A stretch of DNA of 64,000 nucleotides, taken from positions 36,882,551 through 36,946,550 of the forward strand of contig OX365945.1 in NCBI GenBank assembly GCA_947247005.1, given 5' to 3'. The stretch's first letter is position 1; the number at the start of each line of letters is the position of its first letter. Positions 23,346 through 35,744 of the stretch are shown here, in pieces. The stretch comes from Spisula solida (Eukaryota; Mollusca; Bivalvia; Venerida; Mactridae). The notes under the pieces are model-generated. The model did not search any database. It saw nothing but the letters and a program-made list of their open reading frames with translations, and was not told the origin of the DNA. The position numbers and the translations under genes are program-made.

Positions 23346-24314
23346 AATAAGGCATCTTATAAATACAATGTACTATATTTTTCTACCTACTGGTATGGCA
23401 GTACAGATATTTTATAACCCACAGTACACCTGTACTAACCAGTATCTAGCATAGAAATAGGGTACACAGTAGCTTACAGTCGACAGTCAAAAGAGTATAA
23501 CAGCTGATTTGCGGCTGAATGATCGGGAAGTTGGGCATATGTAAAACTGCTGAACATATACGCAGGTCTGAAAGCCAGTAGACTTAAATTAGTATTTTAT
23601 GCTTGTATATCTATTTATAAAAGTTGTAGAACTTGTTTCGAACCAAAATAATGTAAATTAGTACACGTATACAAAACTTACATGTACACATATAGACACA
23701 TACATGTATATTTATAAACTGAATTATGAAAGTAACATACATAATATATCGGCGAGTTCTAGCTGAATTAGTCATGGATCCAATGGAGAATACCGGTATA
23801 CAGTATATCTGGGTTCTAGCTGACCTAAGTCATGGATCCAGTACTGACAAAAATTGCAATAAAAGTTAATCGTACCAGACAATGAATAAATCATTCAAAC
23901 TCACGGTACATGGTTAAAATACCAGTCTGGGTAGATATGTTATAGAAACTCTCAACTACCCAGCATAAAACAATAATAAACAATCTGATAGTGTTAGGCG
24001 ACTGTGCAGTTGGCACTTAGGTCGTTACTCGTGTCAGGTGTTAAGGCTTTTGCTACGTACACGTGAGACACTTCAACAAATCGTATCATAATTACGTCAA
24101 TTTACATTGGTTTAACATTGTTTTAACTGAATAAATGAAATGATAATAATATTGATGGGTTGGGGTTTTCAAACCGGGAAGAGATGCAGTAACCAACTAC
24201 TCGTATGTTATCGTGCACTGAAGTTATTGCACTCCTCTATGTACATTTCACGATCGAGACGACAGAAAACATTGAGATTCGTGTCGTTAAACACCATATC
24301 CATGTAACTACATA
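23346..24314. other. Intergenic sequence, no gene seen
   Basis: AT-rich. 'gttctagctga' followed by 'agtcatggatcca' occurs twice near 23755-23842 as a small local duplication. No exon or RNA gene recognised. Confidence 0.55.
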
Positions 24315-24925
24315 TGAGCCAGTCTCCAGGAAAACCTGCTATAATGACATTATGTAATTACTATATGTAACAAGATTTTGATAAAGCTATAAAAGAAGGA
24401 AAAATACATATCTATTGATTCTATTTTAAGTAATTGACCCATATAGTACTATACCTCAGCTTTAAATTGTCCTATGAATTATGTCAAAAACACATACTTC
24501 GTTGCTATGGTGACCAATTTCAGAAAAGTACTCCGATTGAGAAAAACGAGGATTTAGTTGTTTAAAACAGAAGTAGCCTTTCCCTGAATGTAAACAATTT
24601 CGATTTTGATATATATTTTGAAAAGTGAAACATAATTATAGAATTTGGTACTATTTTGAACAGTTTATGTCAAGAATTGATCGAATGGTGTAATAATGAA
24701 ATACTTATTTCAGTTACGTCAAATAACGTTTGAATGACGTTTGCGACGTCACACAAAAAGCTCCTAATAGGGACTCTACAAAAACCGCTGTAACTTCCTT
24801 AAAACTCAAGATATTAACATAATATATTTTGCAATTTGCTTATTTAACATTAACCTGTAATACTATGAAAAATCTTAAAGTCAATATTTTTGTCAAAATA
24901 GCAGGTTTTCCTGGAGACTGGCTCA
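24315..24925. mobile_element. 611-bp MITE with perfect 28-bp inverted ends
   Basis: 24315-24342 begins TGAGCCAGTCTCCAGGAAAA, and 24898-24925 is its exact reverse complement over 28 bases. TA dinucleotides flank both sides (24313-24314, 24926-24927), fitting a Tc1/mariner-type insertion. Identical ends imply relatively recent activity. Interior AT-rich, no transposase. Confidence 0.88.
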
Positions 24926-26006
24926 TATATATAATAGACTTCTATAATTTAACAAATTTTACAAGAATCGGGCTTATTTTACTTATATTAATAGCCTACG
25001 TGTGAAGAATTTTATTACTTATCGAAATTCTGGCGGGACTGTGTGAGTATCGTCAGTGAACATTACTTCGAAAATGGAAGTAGCCTAATACTTGAGCTTT
25101 ATATTTCTTGTGATACAGTGGTGAACTTGTGTAAGTATAACATACATACAGACGGATAGTCACACCTATGGCAAGAATATGAGGTAATACAGTCACAACT
25201 TATAATGATTGCCACAATCTTCAACTTTGGACAGTGTTTGAAAAAAATCCATTTTAAAAAGTGTCTGGCCGCTTTTTTTCCCGCTGATTGATTAAAGCAG
25301 CTAGTATCGTTTACTCTGCCTGTACGTGATAGTCGAGTGTGACAACAAATTGAAGGCTCTAAAGAATTACCATGCATTATTAGAATGTCACTTATATCGT
25401 AGTTACGCCACGAGGTAGAAAACACTAATCAATGTGCGTGGTGTTTAGCAGAAGCCTAAATTTGACAAAAAAATGTTAACCTTCGAAGTTATCTGAATCG
25501 TGAAACGGGCTATATTGATTTTGGCCACGCGCCAACTAGTTGGCATGTGCAATATAGCGGAATTCTTTCTAACCAATCAGCTTTAACCATCACTTTGACT
25601 CGCCCAATATGCGCCCATTGACCAGGTTTTGAGAAAACTTAATTGCGCACAAATACATTATTAGGATAAAGTTTTTCGTACCAATACATCTTAAAAAAGT
25701 AATACCATTTATAACAAAAGTAATGAGAGAAATAACATGTTAAAATACCACGTTATAAAGCTTGCTTAATAAATTGACCTAATTCCGGACGGGCTAACAC
25801 CCCTCTATGTAATGTGATATTCCACTACTACAATAAATACACAGCACACACTTTGTGTAGTATGGGGGAAGAAAGAATTGTCAATGGAAGTCCAGTGCAT
25901 GTAGTGTTTCATTAACTTGGCGCGGGTTTTCGGAACCTTTTTTGGCGTATCTGTGAAAAATAGAATAATAACTCCTAATAATGTGTTGAAATTGTCAATT
26001 TATCAG
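24926..26006. other. Intergenic sequence, palindrome at 25531
   Basis: Contains the perfect 14-bp palindrome GCCAACTAGTTGGC (25531-25544) nested within GCTATATTG (25509-25517) and CAATATAGC (25550-25558). A 108-codon minus ORF (25099-25425) has no recognised motif and no splice or promoter support. Confidence 0.5.
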
Positions 26007-26251
26007 AAATTTACTAGCTGTCGATGCATTTAACGAGGACAGCCGGCGTGAGCGTTGTCTCAATTTGTGGGATTTTATTCCAGTGGAATTTACCAAAGAA
26101 AACAAAGGTGTTTGTGACGGAACGTCCTGTGGACCCAGTCATTTCTGCCTGACAAACTACAAAACCTGGAATGACCACAGAAATGCTTAAATTCTTGACG
26201 AAGAAGCTAAAATCGCAGAGTTTGAGAGAGAGTCAAACATACGACCCAGGG
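26007..26251 (+). pseudogene. Exon-like ORF with one in-frame stop, family unknown
   Basis: A possible acceptor (tttatcag, ending 26006) precedes a frame reading LLAVDAFNEDSRRERCLNLW, then DFIPVEFTKENKGVCDGTSC, then GPSHFCLTNYKTWNDHRNA, then TAA (26188-26190). In the same frame it continues ILDEEAKIAEFERESNIRPR up to a good donor (ggg|gtatgt at 26252). The composition is protein-like (Cys, Trp, charged residues), unlike the surrounding AT-rich DNA. Either a decayed exon, a terminal exon ending at the TAA, or an exon with an assembly error. Its outgoing phase does not fit the exon at 36889, so they are not directly joined. No family recognised. Confidence 0.35.
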
Positions 26252-26489
26252 GTATGTTGAACATTTTAGTTTGTTGAATAAATTGTGCTCTGGATTCAGT
26301 ATAACACGTGTCGTGTGATTTATTTAGCTGCACTCTGTAGTACCTGTGTGGTGTTTGTTGCTTCATTCCGGTATAAAGCTATAAAATGTCAATGTGGAAT
26401 CATCTAACTCGGATACACTGTATGTTTGTGTTTGTGACCCATGCGTTGTATGACCTGGTAGTATTACATTGTGTTTTGTGACCCAAGTG

Positions 26490-26600
26490 TGGTGTGACCC
26501 AGCTGTCAATGTGTGTGACACAGCTGTCAATGTGTGTGACCCAGCTGTCAATGTGTGTGACACAGCTGTCAATGTGTGTGACACAGCTGTCTGTGCTTGT
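26490..26600. repeat. 20-bp repeat, about 5 copies
   Basis: 'agctgtcaatgtgtgtgaca' repeated with acac/accc variation. It grades into looser 'gtgtgtgaccca' repeats up to about 26960, which look like the seed material of the next array. Confidence 0.85.
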
Positions 26601-26999
26601 GACCCATGTGTCTGTAACTAAGCTATACGTGTTTGTGACCCATTTGTATGTAACTCATTGTGTGTGACCCAGGTGTCAGTTAGTCCAAGGTCTTTGACGA
26701 TGATCATTCCATTTCATAAAAGGTCGACACGTCAGTGTAAATAAAAGACCATTTAGTTATGGTATCCAGAACTAGGTGTCAGTATGTGTGACCCTGCTGT
26801 TTGCCTGTGTCACAGTGTGTTAATTTGCAACCCATAAGTGTTTGACCCATGTGTGTGTGCGACCCAGATGCCAGTGTTTGTGACCTGTGTGTGTGACCCA
26901 GCTGCCAGTGTTTGTGACCTGTGTGTGTGACCCAACTTCCAGTGTTTGTGACTTGTGTTGTGTGCCTTTCTGTGACCTCAGTATAATTTGTGACCCATA

Positions 27000-28285
27000 C
27001 ATGTGCCTTCCTGTGCCCAAGCTGTATGTTGATGTGTGCCTTTCTGTGCCCGAACTGTATGTCTCAGTCTGTGTGCCTTTCTGTGCCCGAACTGTATGTC
27101 TCAGTCTGTGTGCCTTCCTGTGCCCAAGCTGTATGTTGATGTGTGCCTTCCTGTGCCCGAACTGTATGTCTCAGTCTGTGTGCCTTCCTGTGACCAGGCT
27201 GTATGTCTCAGTCTGTGTGCCTTCCTGTGACCAGGCTGTATGTCTCAGTCTGTGTGCCTTCCTGTGCCCAAGCTGTATGTTGATGTGTGCCTTCCTGTGC
27301 CCGAACTGTATGTCTCAGTCTGTGTGCCTTCCTGTGACCAGGCTGTATGTCTCAGTCTGTGTGCCTTCCTGTGACCAGGCTGTATGTCTCAGTCTGTGTG
27401 CCTTCCTGTGCCCAAGCTGTATGTTGATGTGTGCCTTCCTGTGCCCGAACTGTATGTCTCAGTCTGTGTGCCTTCCTGTGACCAGGCTGTATGTCTCAGT
27501 CTGTGTGCCTTCCTGTGCCCAAGCTGTATGTCTCAGTCTGTGTGCCTTCCTGTGCCCAAGCTGTATGTCTCAGTCTGTGTGCCTTCCTGTGACCAGGCTG
27601 TATGTCTCAGTCTGTGTGCCTTCCTGTGCCCAAGCTGTATGTCTCAGTCTGTGTGCCTTCCTGTGACCAGGCTGTATGTCTCAGTCTGTGTGCCTTCCTG
27701 TGACCAGGCTGTATGTCTCAGTCTGTGTGCCTTCCTGTGACCAGGCTGTATGTCTCAGTCTGTGTGCCTTCCTGTGCCCAAGCTGTATGTCTTAGTCTGT
27801 GTGCCTTCCTGTGACCAAGCTGTATGTCTCAGTCAGTGTACCTTCCTGTGACCAAGCTGTATGTCTCAGTCTGTGTGCCTTCCTGTGACCAGGCTTTATG
27901 TCTCAGTCTGTGTGCCTTCCTGTGACCAGGCTGTATGTCTCAGTCTGTGTGCCTTCCTGTGCCCAAGCTGTATGTCTCAGTCTGTGCGCCTTCCTGTGAC
28001 CAGGCTGTATGTCTCAGTCTGTGTGCCTTCCTGTGCCCAAGCTGTATGTCTCAGTCTGTGTGCCTTCCTGTGCCCAAGCTGTATGTCTCAGTCTGTGTGC
28101 CTTCCTGTGACCAGGCTGTATGTCTCAGTCAGTGTACCTTCCTGTGACCAAGCTGTATGTCTCAGTCTGTGTGCCTTCCTGTGACCAGGCTGTATGTCTC
28201 AGTCTGTGTGCCTTCCTGTGCCCAAGCTGTATGTCTCAGTTTGTGTGCCTTCCTGTGACCAAGCTGTATGAAGATGTGTGCCTTT
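27000..28285. repeat. 37-bp minisatellite with 144-bp higher-order unit
   Basis: About 34 units. The common 37-base unit carries 'tgtatgtctcagtctgtgtg' and 'ccttcctgtgaccaggc'; a 33-base variant carries 'tgtatgttgatgtgtgcc'. The 33-base variant starts recur at 27122, 27266 and 27410, a step of 144 = 33 + 3 x 37. To the right the array becomes plain 37-bp units. ORFs up to 259 codons are repeat artefacts in a Cys-rich frame. Confidence 0.95.
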
Positions 28286-28634
28286 CTATATTCCGGTATA
28301 TTGGTATTAATTATTTACCGGTACTGTGGTGTTACTTTTACGTCTGCATGCGTACATTCACGAAATCACACTTGGCAACAAGTTAACATTGTTAAGCCAA
28401 CATTTGCGTGGGGATGCATTTATACATGTATATATAATATAGCTTGTTAATTATCTATACACAGTTGATCGTGTTGGTTGCCAAGATTGTAACATGCTAG
28501 TTTAATCTGCCAATCCTTGCCAAGGCTTTTCAAGTCTATTTTCTCCAGGATGTTTACTCCTCTGACATACTGCTTGTAGGTTAATGCTAGTGTATGCTCA
28601 GTTTTTATGATGCCTGTCTGTCTGCATTTTTGTG
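28286..28634. other. Intergenic sequence, no gene seen
   Basis: AT-rich sequence between the array and the Helitron-like element. An 88-codon plus ORF running out of the array (28120-28386) loses any repeat or family signal here. Confidence 0.55.
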
Positions 28635-29308
28635 CACCTACACTTATTTATAAGTGGGGGGCATAGAGTATTCATGGTGCTGTCTGTCCATCCGTCAGTA
28701 ACACAAATCTTGTGTGTTGAACTCCTCATAAACTATTGGGCGGAATTTCTTCAAACTTTTACAGATTAACAATCTCAATGTATAGATGATCGTAAAGGAT
28801 GGAATTTTTGTTGCAACAATTTTACCAGAATTATGGCCCTTCGTTATTTTTACTATTTATCCCATAGTGAACAGTTTTGTGTGTTGAACTCCTTACAAAC
28901 TGTTGGATTGATTTCTTCAAACTTTCACGGATTAACTACATGTACCTCAATGTATAGACGACCATAAAGGATGGAAATTTGCTGCATCAAATTGTACCAG
29001 AATTATAGCCCTTTGTTACTTTTTTATAATGAGAAGTCTTGAACTTGGGTGGAATTTATTCAAACTTTCACGGATTAACAACCTCTATGACATTGTATAG
29101 ATGACCATAAAGGATGAAATTTACGCTGTGTCCTTTTTAACCAGAATTATGGACCTTTGATGCTTTTAATATTGAGTCCAAAAGGCTTTAGAAATTGAAT
29201 AATAATGTTACCTCAGCCTGTCATCCCCTTCCCGGCTTCCCCACTTGAAATGATATGTGCTGTAATGGGGGCACGGCCGCACCTGTGGTCACATGGACAC
29301 ATTTCTAG
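28635..29308 (+). mobile_element. Non-autonomous Helitron with CTAG end
   Basis: Near the left end is CACTTAT-tt-ATAAGTG (28641-28656) followed by a G run. The body holds three diverged units of about 165 bases ('gtgttgaactcct', 'ttcttcaaacttt', 'agaattat.g.cctttg'). The right end has an imperfect hairpin (gtggtcacatggacac) followed by atttCTAG, then TT. Hairpin plus CTRR and insertion before T are the defining marks of Helitron 3' ends. No Rep/helicase, so it would depend on a partner. Confidence 0.75.
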
Positions 29309-30855
29309 TTTATAATCATGATAAGGCCAAAACAGATTGTTATTGAAGTTCTAGTATTGTAACATGCATTGCTGAAAAAATTGGGTAATTAAGTTTTATA
29401 CTCAGGTAGAAAGAATGTTATGTACTGGAAAAACAATGATCTGTAGTGACTTTCAGATTAAGGGCTGGGGAAAATCATTGTAGTGTGTTACCATAACAGC
29501 AAGAATAATTTGCTTGGCCTAAATGATTGAATGAAACCTGAATGGACTGGATAAAAATACGGGAAGCAATCCACTTTTCCCGGAAACTTGTTAAAGTCCA
29601 AAATAATAAAATATCCAAATATCTCACTGACACCAGTTAAAATCCAAAATAATAATATATCCAATATCTCCCTGAAACGTGTTAAAGTCTTTATCCCGAC
29701 GCTGCCACCAGTGTTAAATTTTATAGAAGTGGGGGTAGGTAATGAGTTCGAGTCTTTTTATTGACATATCCCACCGCTGCCACCAGTGTTAAATTTCCGT
29801 GACTGGGGATAGGTGTTTGAATCTCGGAGGAAGGAGTGATCACAATGAAAGCTTTATATCCAAGTTACTATAAGTCCAAATTTATTTTATAAGTTTATTT
29901 CTACACCATTCAAAATTCTAGCTAAGATCCAATACAAAAGTTGACAAATTTCTCTCACAATGACTGTAATTTCTGTTGTTTAGTATGTTCTAAAATTACC
30001 CCCACGCCACATTCTAATTCAAGTATAATTCCGGCCCTACTGACCCTAGCTCAATGTATTACAATTTACAGTAATGCTAGCCCTACTGACCTAGCTCAAT
30101 GTAATCCTGGCCCTCTGACCCTGAACAAAGATTTGCACCAACTTATATACCCTCCCTTCCAAATATGGGGTATAGCACCATTATTCATTCAACACCTTCC
30201 ATATAAAGAGTGTAGCATCATAAATCTCAAGAGTGTAGCCTCCATATTAGGAGTATAGCACCATAAATCTTATTGAAACCTGCAAACAGATTTATAACCA
30301 ACATGCTATCTCCTTTGTTCCAAGAGACCAGAGTTCTTGCAGAGGTCACTAAGGTGAACCATGTGCAGTCACTGGAAGTTGGAACAATCAACCTTTGACC
30401 ATCAAACAGTGAGGACTACAATAGTGCTCAATATTCCTATGAAGCTGATATAAGTATATAATGCACCATATTACACATATACTATACCCAAAAACCACAA
30501 CATTATCATAGTTATAACTTATTATACGGATCATACTTATGGCTTGCAAGTCACTGAAGATTGTTTCTTTTCCAGTTCATAAAATAACTAAAATGGTTTT
30601 TAAAAATGAGATGTTTTTGTACCTACCTATACCAGAATCGCAATATTAATTTGTTCAGGAAATTGTAACCGGAGTTACATGTATCAATTGATATATAAAC
30701 TTATATTAAACAAGTTTTGGAAATTTTATGAAGCAAGCCCTTGGTGAACTTAATAATATTTCCTTAACAAGTTTAATATTATAGTAATACAAATACCAAT
30801 ATTATACACATGACTACTCGGGTGATGGTAAATAATACTGACCCAAGGCGATATG
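29309..30855. other. Intergenic sequence with local duplications
   Basis: 'cgctgccaccagtgttaaatttt' is repeated with changes at about 29699 and 29772. 'gttaaa.tccaaaataata' is repeated near 29591 and 29636. 'ccctactgacc' and 'tagctcaatgta' are repeated near 30035-30105. These may be parts of an old LTR-type or other element but no ends or coding domains are visible. Confidence 0.45.
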
Positions 30856-31774
30856 ATGCACCAGTCAATATTTTGTCTGCCCGGGGGAATTAGGCATTTT
30901 CAATTTTTTTATGTCTAAATCCCCACCCTGGAGACAATGTTTATTATTACCTAGCACTCTATATAACAAGTAATTAGTTATTTTTGACTGTTTCATGTCT
31001 CAATGTTTATTTTTAGACTCGGGTATGAAACAGTTCATTGCCGGGAGGGCAACAGTTTTGACTGTTACACCCCTGGATGAACTGTTACCTGCGCAATACG
31101 ATGCGCAATATAAATTCCTGCAAAAACGCCCTACTAGATCTATACATAGCATATTTTTAATATATCTCTTGAACAATGTTATGTCTCTTTTTTGCTTTAT
31201 TACATGCCGATTTTACTTGTTTGATAATAAAATCATGGGGATAATGACAGTCTTGAATTTATAACAAAAATTGTCCGCTATTAGTATGACAAAATTTCTT
31301 TGAAATATTTTGTTTGTTTGTTGTATTAGCAGAACTTGACTGTGGTTATATAGATTATTAGGTAATAAAACAGTTATTTCATGTCTGTTTTGGGTTAACA
31401 GTCAAAACTATTGTCCCTCGGTATCGGGGAAGACATTTTGAACTGTTGCCCTCGGCCTATCGGCCTCGTGCAACAGTTCAAAAGTCTTCCCCGATACCTC
31501 GGGACAATAGTTTTGACTGTTAACCAAACAGACATGAAATAATTGTATACTGTCTACATCCCCAATGTGGGGCATAGTTTTTCATCCGCTTAATTTAATT
31601 AAAATACGAATAAAGTATCACTGTCGTCTTTCGCGGTGTAGAAAGTCCCGGACCAAAGTCTATTCCCCGGGACTCGGATTCAATAAGGTCGTCTAATTCC
31701 CGCCTGTCGGGAAGATTTGTCTGTCTAATTCCCCCTGTATCCCCGCCGGGCAGGCATAATATTGACTGGTGCAT
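30856..31774. mobile_element. ATGCACC-type MITE carrying a nested insertion
   Basis: Terminal inverted repeats start ATGCACCAGTCAATATT (30856) and end with its complement (31774), about 28 bp with 2 mismatches. Aligned with the relative at 62775-62999, the sequence is continuous except for an extra ~600 bases at about 30948-31545, which is therefore a later insertion. That insert ends in the long hairpin at 31374-31542. An 89-codon ORF (30995-31264) lies in the insert and has no recognised motif. Confidence 0.75.
31374..31542. repeat. Long near-perfect hairpin, arms about 75-80 bp
   Basis: The left arm starts ttatttcatgtctgttt and contains aacagtcaaaactattgtcc and tatcggggaagac. The right arm is the complement, ending gacatgaaataa. 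The loop is short and centred near 31459. Only a few mismatches or one-base gaps are seen. It would form a strong cruciform or a dsRNA stem if transcribed. Confidence 0.9.
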
Positions 31775-34096
31775 GACTACTCAAGGGTTGGTATTATTTA
31801 CTGTCACCCAAGCAGCCATGTGTTATTTATTTTATTATACCGAAAAAAATTACAACCATTTTACAAAATATAAAGAACCTCAACAAATGTAAGCAGCACT
31901 TAGATTGTCGTTAGGATAATTTTACATACATGTACCATCTCAACACATGAACATGCTGACGAAGATTAATGAGTCCTAATTCAGTTGTGTTTGTCAATAA
32001 AAGTCTGTTGTTTTGTTTACATATTTTGCTTGATGTGATACCTAAACAAAGTGATATTGTTGTGCACCATGATATAAACTGGGTTAGCTGGCAATATTAG
32101 GATAGTATGACTGGGGTAGTAAAACTTGATTAACTTTATATGCTTCAGTAATATTTATACATGTAACTTGGCAGTGTGCCAGTATCCTTTCTGGTAGACC
32201 TACATTTTATAGTTAAAAATTAAAATATGTATTAAATTGGCCATTGCTGTGAATCATTTCAAACAAAATTGAGCTGCTGTAGTGTTTGGATATATGACTG
32301 TGAATAGGTTGATCTCTGGGCTTACAGGTTCAATGTACTAGTCTACTTTCATGCCATAAAGACATTATTATACAGCCTAAAATAGAATAATGTTTGTTTC
32401 TCCTCCCTTAACCCATGTCAAGTTATTGGGGTTGGATAGATACAGCTCACCAATGAAAACACATGTCCAGCTCTAAACCGCTCGGTTCATGTGATACCAT
32501 GTGATATTTGTACAGCCAATGAAGTTATAGAAAGGCTAATCATCATCCGCCATATTGGTATGCTGTTTGCTGCTTTCTGTTACTTAGCAGCTAGCCTCGT
32601 GTGAACCCGAACCAAAGACCGTTCAGCACATATTCGTGAGGTGAATGAAGTTGGTCCCATGCCATTGTTAGTCTTATTAATTTACTTGTTACAACCACAA
32701 GCTCTCGAAACTACCGTATTGTATATTGTATGCACAATTTTAATATGAATATGGAGAAATATGGTAACCATGTAAAGTACTGTAAAATAGAGTAAGTTTA
32801 GCATTTTCTGTAAATGTAACAATGAGACATGAAACCATATGCATATCCACATGTACACTGTAAAACAAAAACAAAGGAAATAAACTAAACTAAAGAAGGT
32901 TTTTCACAATCTTTTTTCCATATACTATACAGAACAAACTGGCAAATTAAAACTGCCCATTTTCAAATCAAATTGTTGTTTCTTGTATATACCTGTTTCA
33001 CATACATAGTCACATACATGTTTCAGTTCTTTTGGGTAAAACAGATCTATGCACATAAATATAATTTATTGTTAGATAAAATGATTTATGTCATTGTTTA
33101 TACTTTGGCTGTAATTTGCAGCCTTTGTTTTCTTCTAATAGATGCGTGTTATTTTGGGTAAATCTAGGATCCGTCTTGAGTCGTCTCTGGAGATCAACAT
33201 ATTAAACAAGTTAGAAAACACAGGTTATTAAGTGAGTCTTTGTTTTCGCGATGAGTTTAAGAAATGTTGATCTCAAAGTCAACAAGTGACAGAATCTTTT
33301 TATCACATGACCATAGTTACCGAGTCAATACAATGTCAATAAGAACGTATTTAAGCCAGGAACGTTATGAAAAGCTGGTGACGTCACGCATTTGTTATCA
33401 CACATGTTGGAGAACATTGTTCCGTCATTTGTTTTCACATGGAATATCATGGTATTTATGTGATAATACTGTATCCGTAACTTTCCCATGTTATAGTTAT
33501 CCGTAACTTTCCCATGTTATAGTTATCAGTTATCCGTAACTTTCCCATGTTATAGTTATCCGTAACTTTCCCATGTTATAGTTATCCGTAACTTTCCCAT
33601 GTTATAGTTAACAGTTATCCGTAACTTTCCCATGTTATAGTTATCAGTTATCCGTAACTTTCCCATGTTATAGTTATCCGTAACTTTCCCATGTTATAGT
33701 TATCAGTAACTTTCCCATGTTATAGTTATCCGTAACATTCCCATGTTATAGTTATGGATCCCTGTCCTGATATTTTATTGAAAGAAACAAGCAAGATAAA
33801 GTAAATAGTAAAAAATTATGAACGACCCATGTTTACGTATTACTCCGCATTGTTGCACTCTGCTAATGAAATGCAAAACCCTGTTGTGTCAACATGCGTA
33901 AAATATGGCAGAAGATGAAAAGAACCATAGATGTTTGCATGGCTGCTGTCAATAAGTCACTGTGGTCATGTTTAGGCATGCACTTTAACAGAGTTACATT
34001 GCCTGAATAAAGCTAAGCGTACATTAGGTACTCTATAGACTACTATACTTTCAATACACTACAAATACAAAAACATACAAAGTAACACCTCACTTT
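31775..34096. other. Intergenic sequence with a small tandem array
   Basis: About 2.3 kb without a convincing exon. 32547-32558 (CCGCCATATTGG) contains a YY1-like CGCCATATT, seen in some promoters, but nothing else supports a start site. ORFs at 32973-33161 and 33264-33506 are of chance length. The array at 33470-33755 is listed separately. Confidence 0.45.
33470..33755. repeat. 26-bp repeat with 33-bp variants, about 10 copies
   Basis: The unit 'ccgtaactttcccatgttat' plus agttat is 26 bases. Several copies carry an extra 'cagttat' (33 bases). It ends at 'atagttatggatcc'. Confidence 0.92.
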
Positions 34097-35042
34097 TTAG
34101 CTCACCTGTCACAAAGTGACAGAGTGAGCTTTTGTGATCACTCTTCGTCCGTCGTCTGTCCGTCCGTCCGTCTTCCGTCCGTCAACAATTGGCTTGTGTA
34201 GACACTAGAGGTCACAATTTTAGCCTAATCCTTATGAAACTTGGTCACAATGATCATCTCAACAAAATCTAGGTCAAGTTCGATATTGGGTCATATAGGG
34301 TCAAAAACTAGGTCACTAGGTCAAATTATATAAAAACCTTGTGTAGTCACTAGAGGTCACAATTTTGACTTAATATTTATGAAACTTGGTCACAATGATC
34401 ATCCTAACAAAATCTAGGTCAAGTTCGATATTGGGTCATCCGGGGTCAAAAACTAGGTCACAATGTCAAATCATAGAAAAACCTTGTGTAGTCACTAGAG
34501 GTCAAAATTTTGAATTAATCTTTATAAAACTTGGTCACAATGATCATCTCAACAAAATCTAGGTCAAGTTCGATATTGGGTCATCCGGGGTCAAAAACTA
34601 GGTCACTAGGTCAAATCATAGAAAAACCTTGTGTAGTCACTAGAGGTCACAATTTTGGCTTAATCTTTATGAAACTTGGTCACAATGATCATCTCAACAA
34701 AATCTAGGTCAGGTTTGATATTGGGTCATCCGGGGTCAAAAACTAGGTCACAAGGTCAAATCATAGAAAAACCTTGTGTAGTCACTAGAGGTCACAGTTT
34801 TAGCATAATCTTTACGAAACTTGGTCACAATGATCAAAACAACAAAATGTAGGTCAAGGTCGATATTGGGTCATCTGGGGTCAAAAAGTAGGTCATTGGG
34901 TCAATCATATAAAAACCTTGTGTAGTCACTAGACATCACAATATTGGCCTAATCTGTACAAAACTTGGTCACAATGACCACCTCAACAAAATCTAGGTCA
35001 AGTTCGACAGGTGAGCGACGTAGGGCCCTTTGGGCCCTCTTG
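34097..35042 (+). mobile_element. Helentron-like non-autonomous element, complete
   Basis: The 5' end is a hairpin: AGCTCACCTGTCAC-aaa-GTGACAGaGTGAGCT. GCTCACCTGTC (34100-34110) recurs inverted near the 3' end as GACAGGTGAGC (35006-35016), a subterminal inverted repeat. The 3' end is AGGGCCC-ttt-GGGCCCT then CTTG. The body has about 5.5 tandem units of 145 bases ('ccttgtg' at 34337, 34482, 34627, 34772, 34916). This matches the described architecture of non-autonomous Helentron-type elements and the bivalve 'pearl'-style repeats; the family name is an inference. No protein encoded. Confidence 0.8.
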
Positions 35043-35320
35043 TTGTGTTAAGTTTACTATTATAGTATATTGTAAGCAATAAGATTCCTTCCTTTATTTT
35101 GTACAAGTATATTTACGAACATTTCATTGGTTTTTAAAGTAGGTCAATAATCAAGATAGACAGCTAACACTGAAAAAAATCGGAGAAAAATTGACCAATT
35201 TTCTTGTAATATCAACAAGCACGACTGTTACAAACATAAAACTGTAGTATATAGTATACCTATTGGCGGTATCAGGTGTGGGTATTAAAGATTTGTACTT
35301 TTCTCAGTTTTGACCAAACA
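35043..35320. other. Short unannotated stretch
   Basis: AT-rich spacer between the Helentron-like element and the next MITE; nothing identifiable. Confidence 0.5.
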
Positions 35321-35744
35321 CAGGGCTTTTTTTCACTATATACGAGGGGCCTATATTAGGCCCCTTCACAATTTGCTATAGGCCCCTTTCACAAACCCAA
35401 AAGGCCCCTTCACAATTAGAATTTGCGTTTTGGTTATTGTAAAATCCACTTCACCACAAAGCACCAAACAAACAAATCACAGATAACAGTCATATATTCC
35501 TGTACAGGACTTGATATAAAGTATTATATCATAGATACACGCATGTTTGGGAAATGTTGACAAAAAATGAACTAACAACTGAAATTTTTTTTATCATAAT
35601 TTGATGATTTATTGCGTTAAGTTTTTCACAATTTGAAAAGTTTCCCCGCCTTCTTTTTCACAATTTTGAGAATTTTCACGCTAAATTTTCACAAAACAAA
35701 AGGGCTTGGGCCTCTTCACAATTTGAACAGCAAAAAAAGCCCTG
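35321..35744. mobile_element. hAT-like MITE, CAGGGCTTTTTTT ends
   Basis: Perfect 13-bp terminal inverted repeats: CAGGGCTTTTTTT (35321-35333) and AAAAAAAGCCCTG (35732-35744). The interior has repeated 'ggccccttcacaatt' phrases. CAGGG ends are common in hAT elements, but the flanks do not give a clean 8-bp duplication, so the superfamily is tentative. Confidence 0.75.

Noticed and set aside
27000..28386. Cys-rich secreted protein in frames like CLPVTRLYVSV
   Set aside because: All three plus frames are open for long stretches, purely from the 37-bp unit.
29690..30260. LTR retrotransposon remnant
   Set aside because: Repeated phrases are present but no TG...CA ends, primer-binding site or coding domain could be seen.
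32540..32680. Promoter and first exon (YY1-like CGCCATATT, short ATG frame MLFAAFCYLAASLV)
   Set aside because: One weak motif and a 14-codon frame; no link to the exon at 36889 could be shown.
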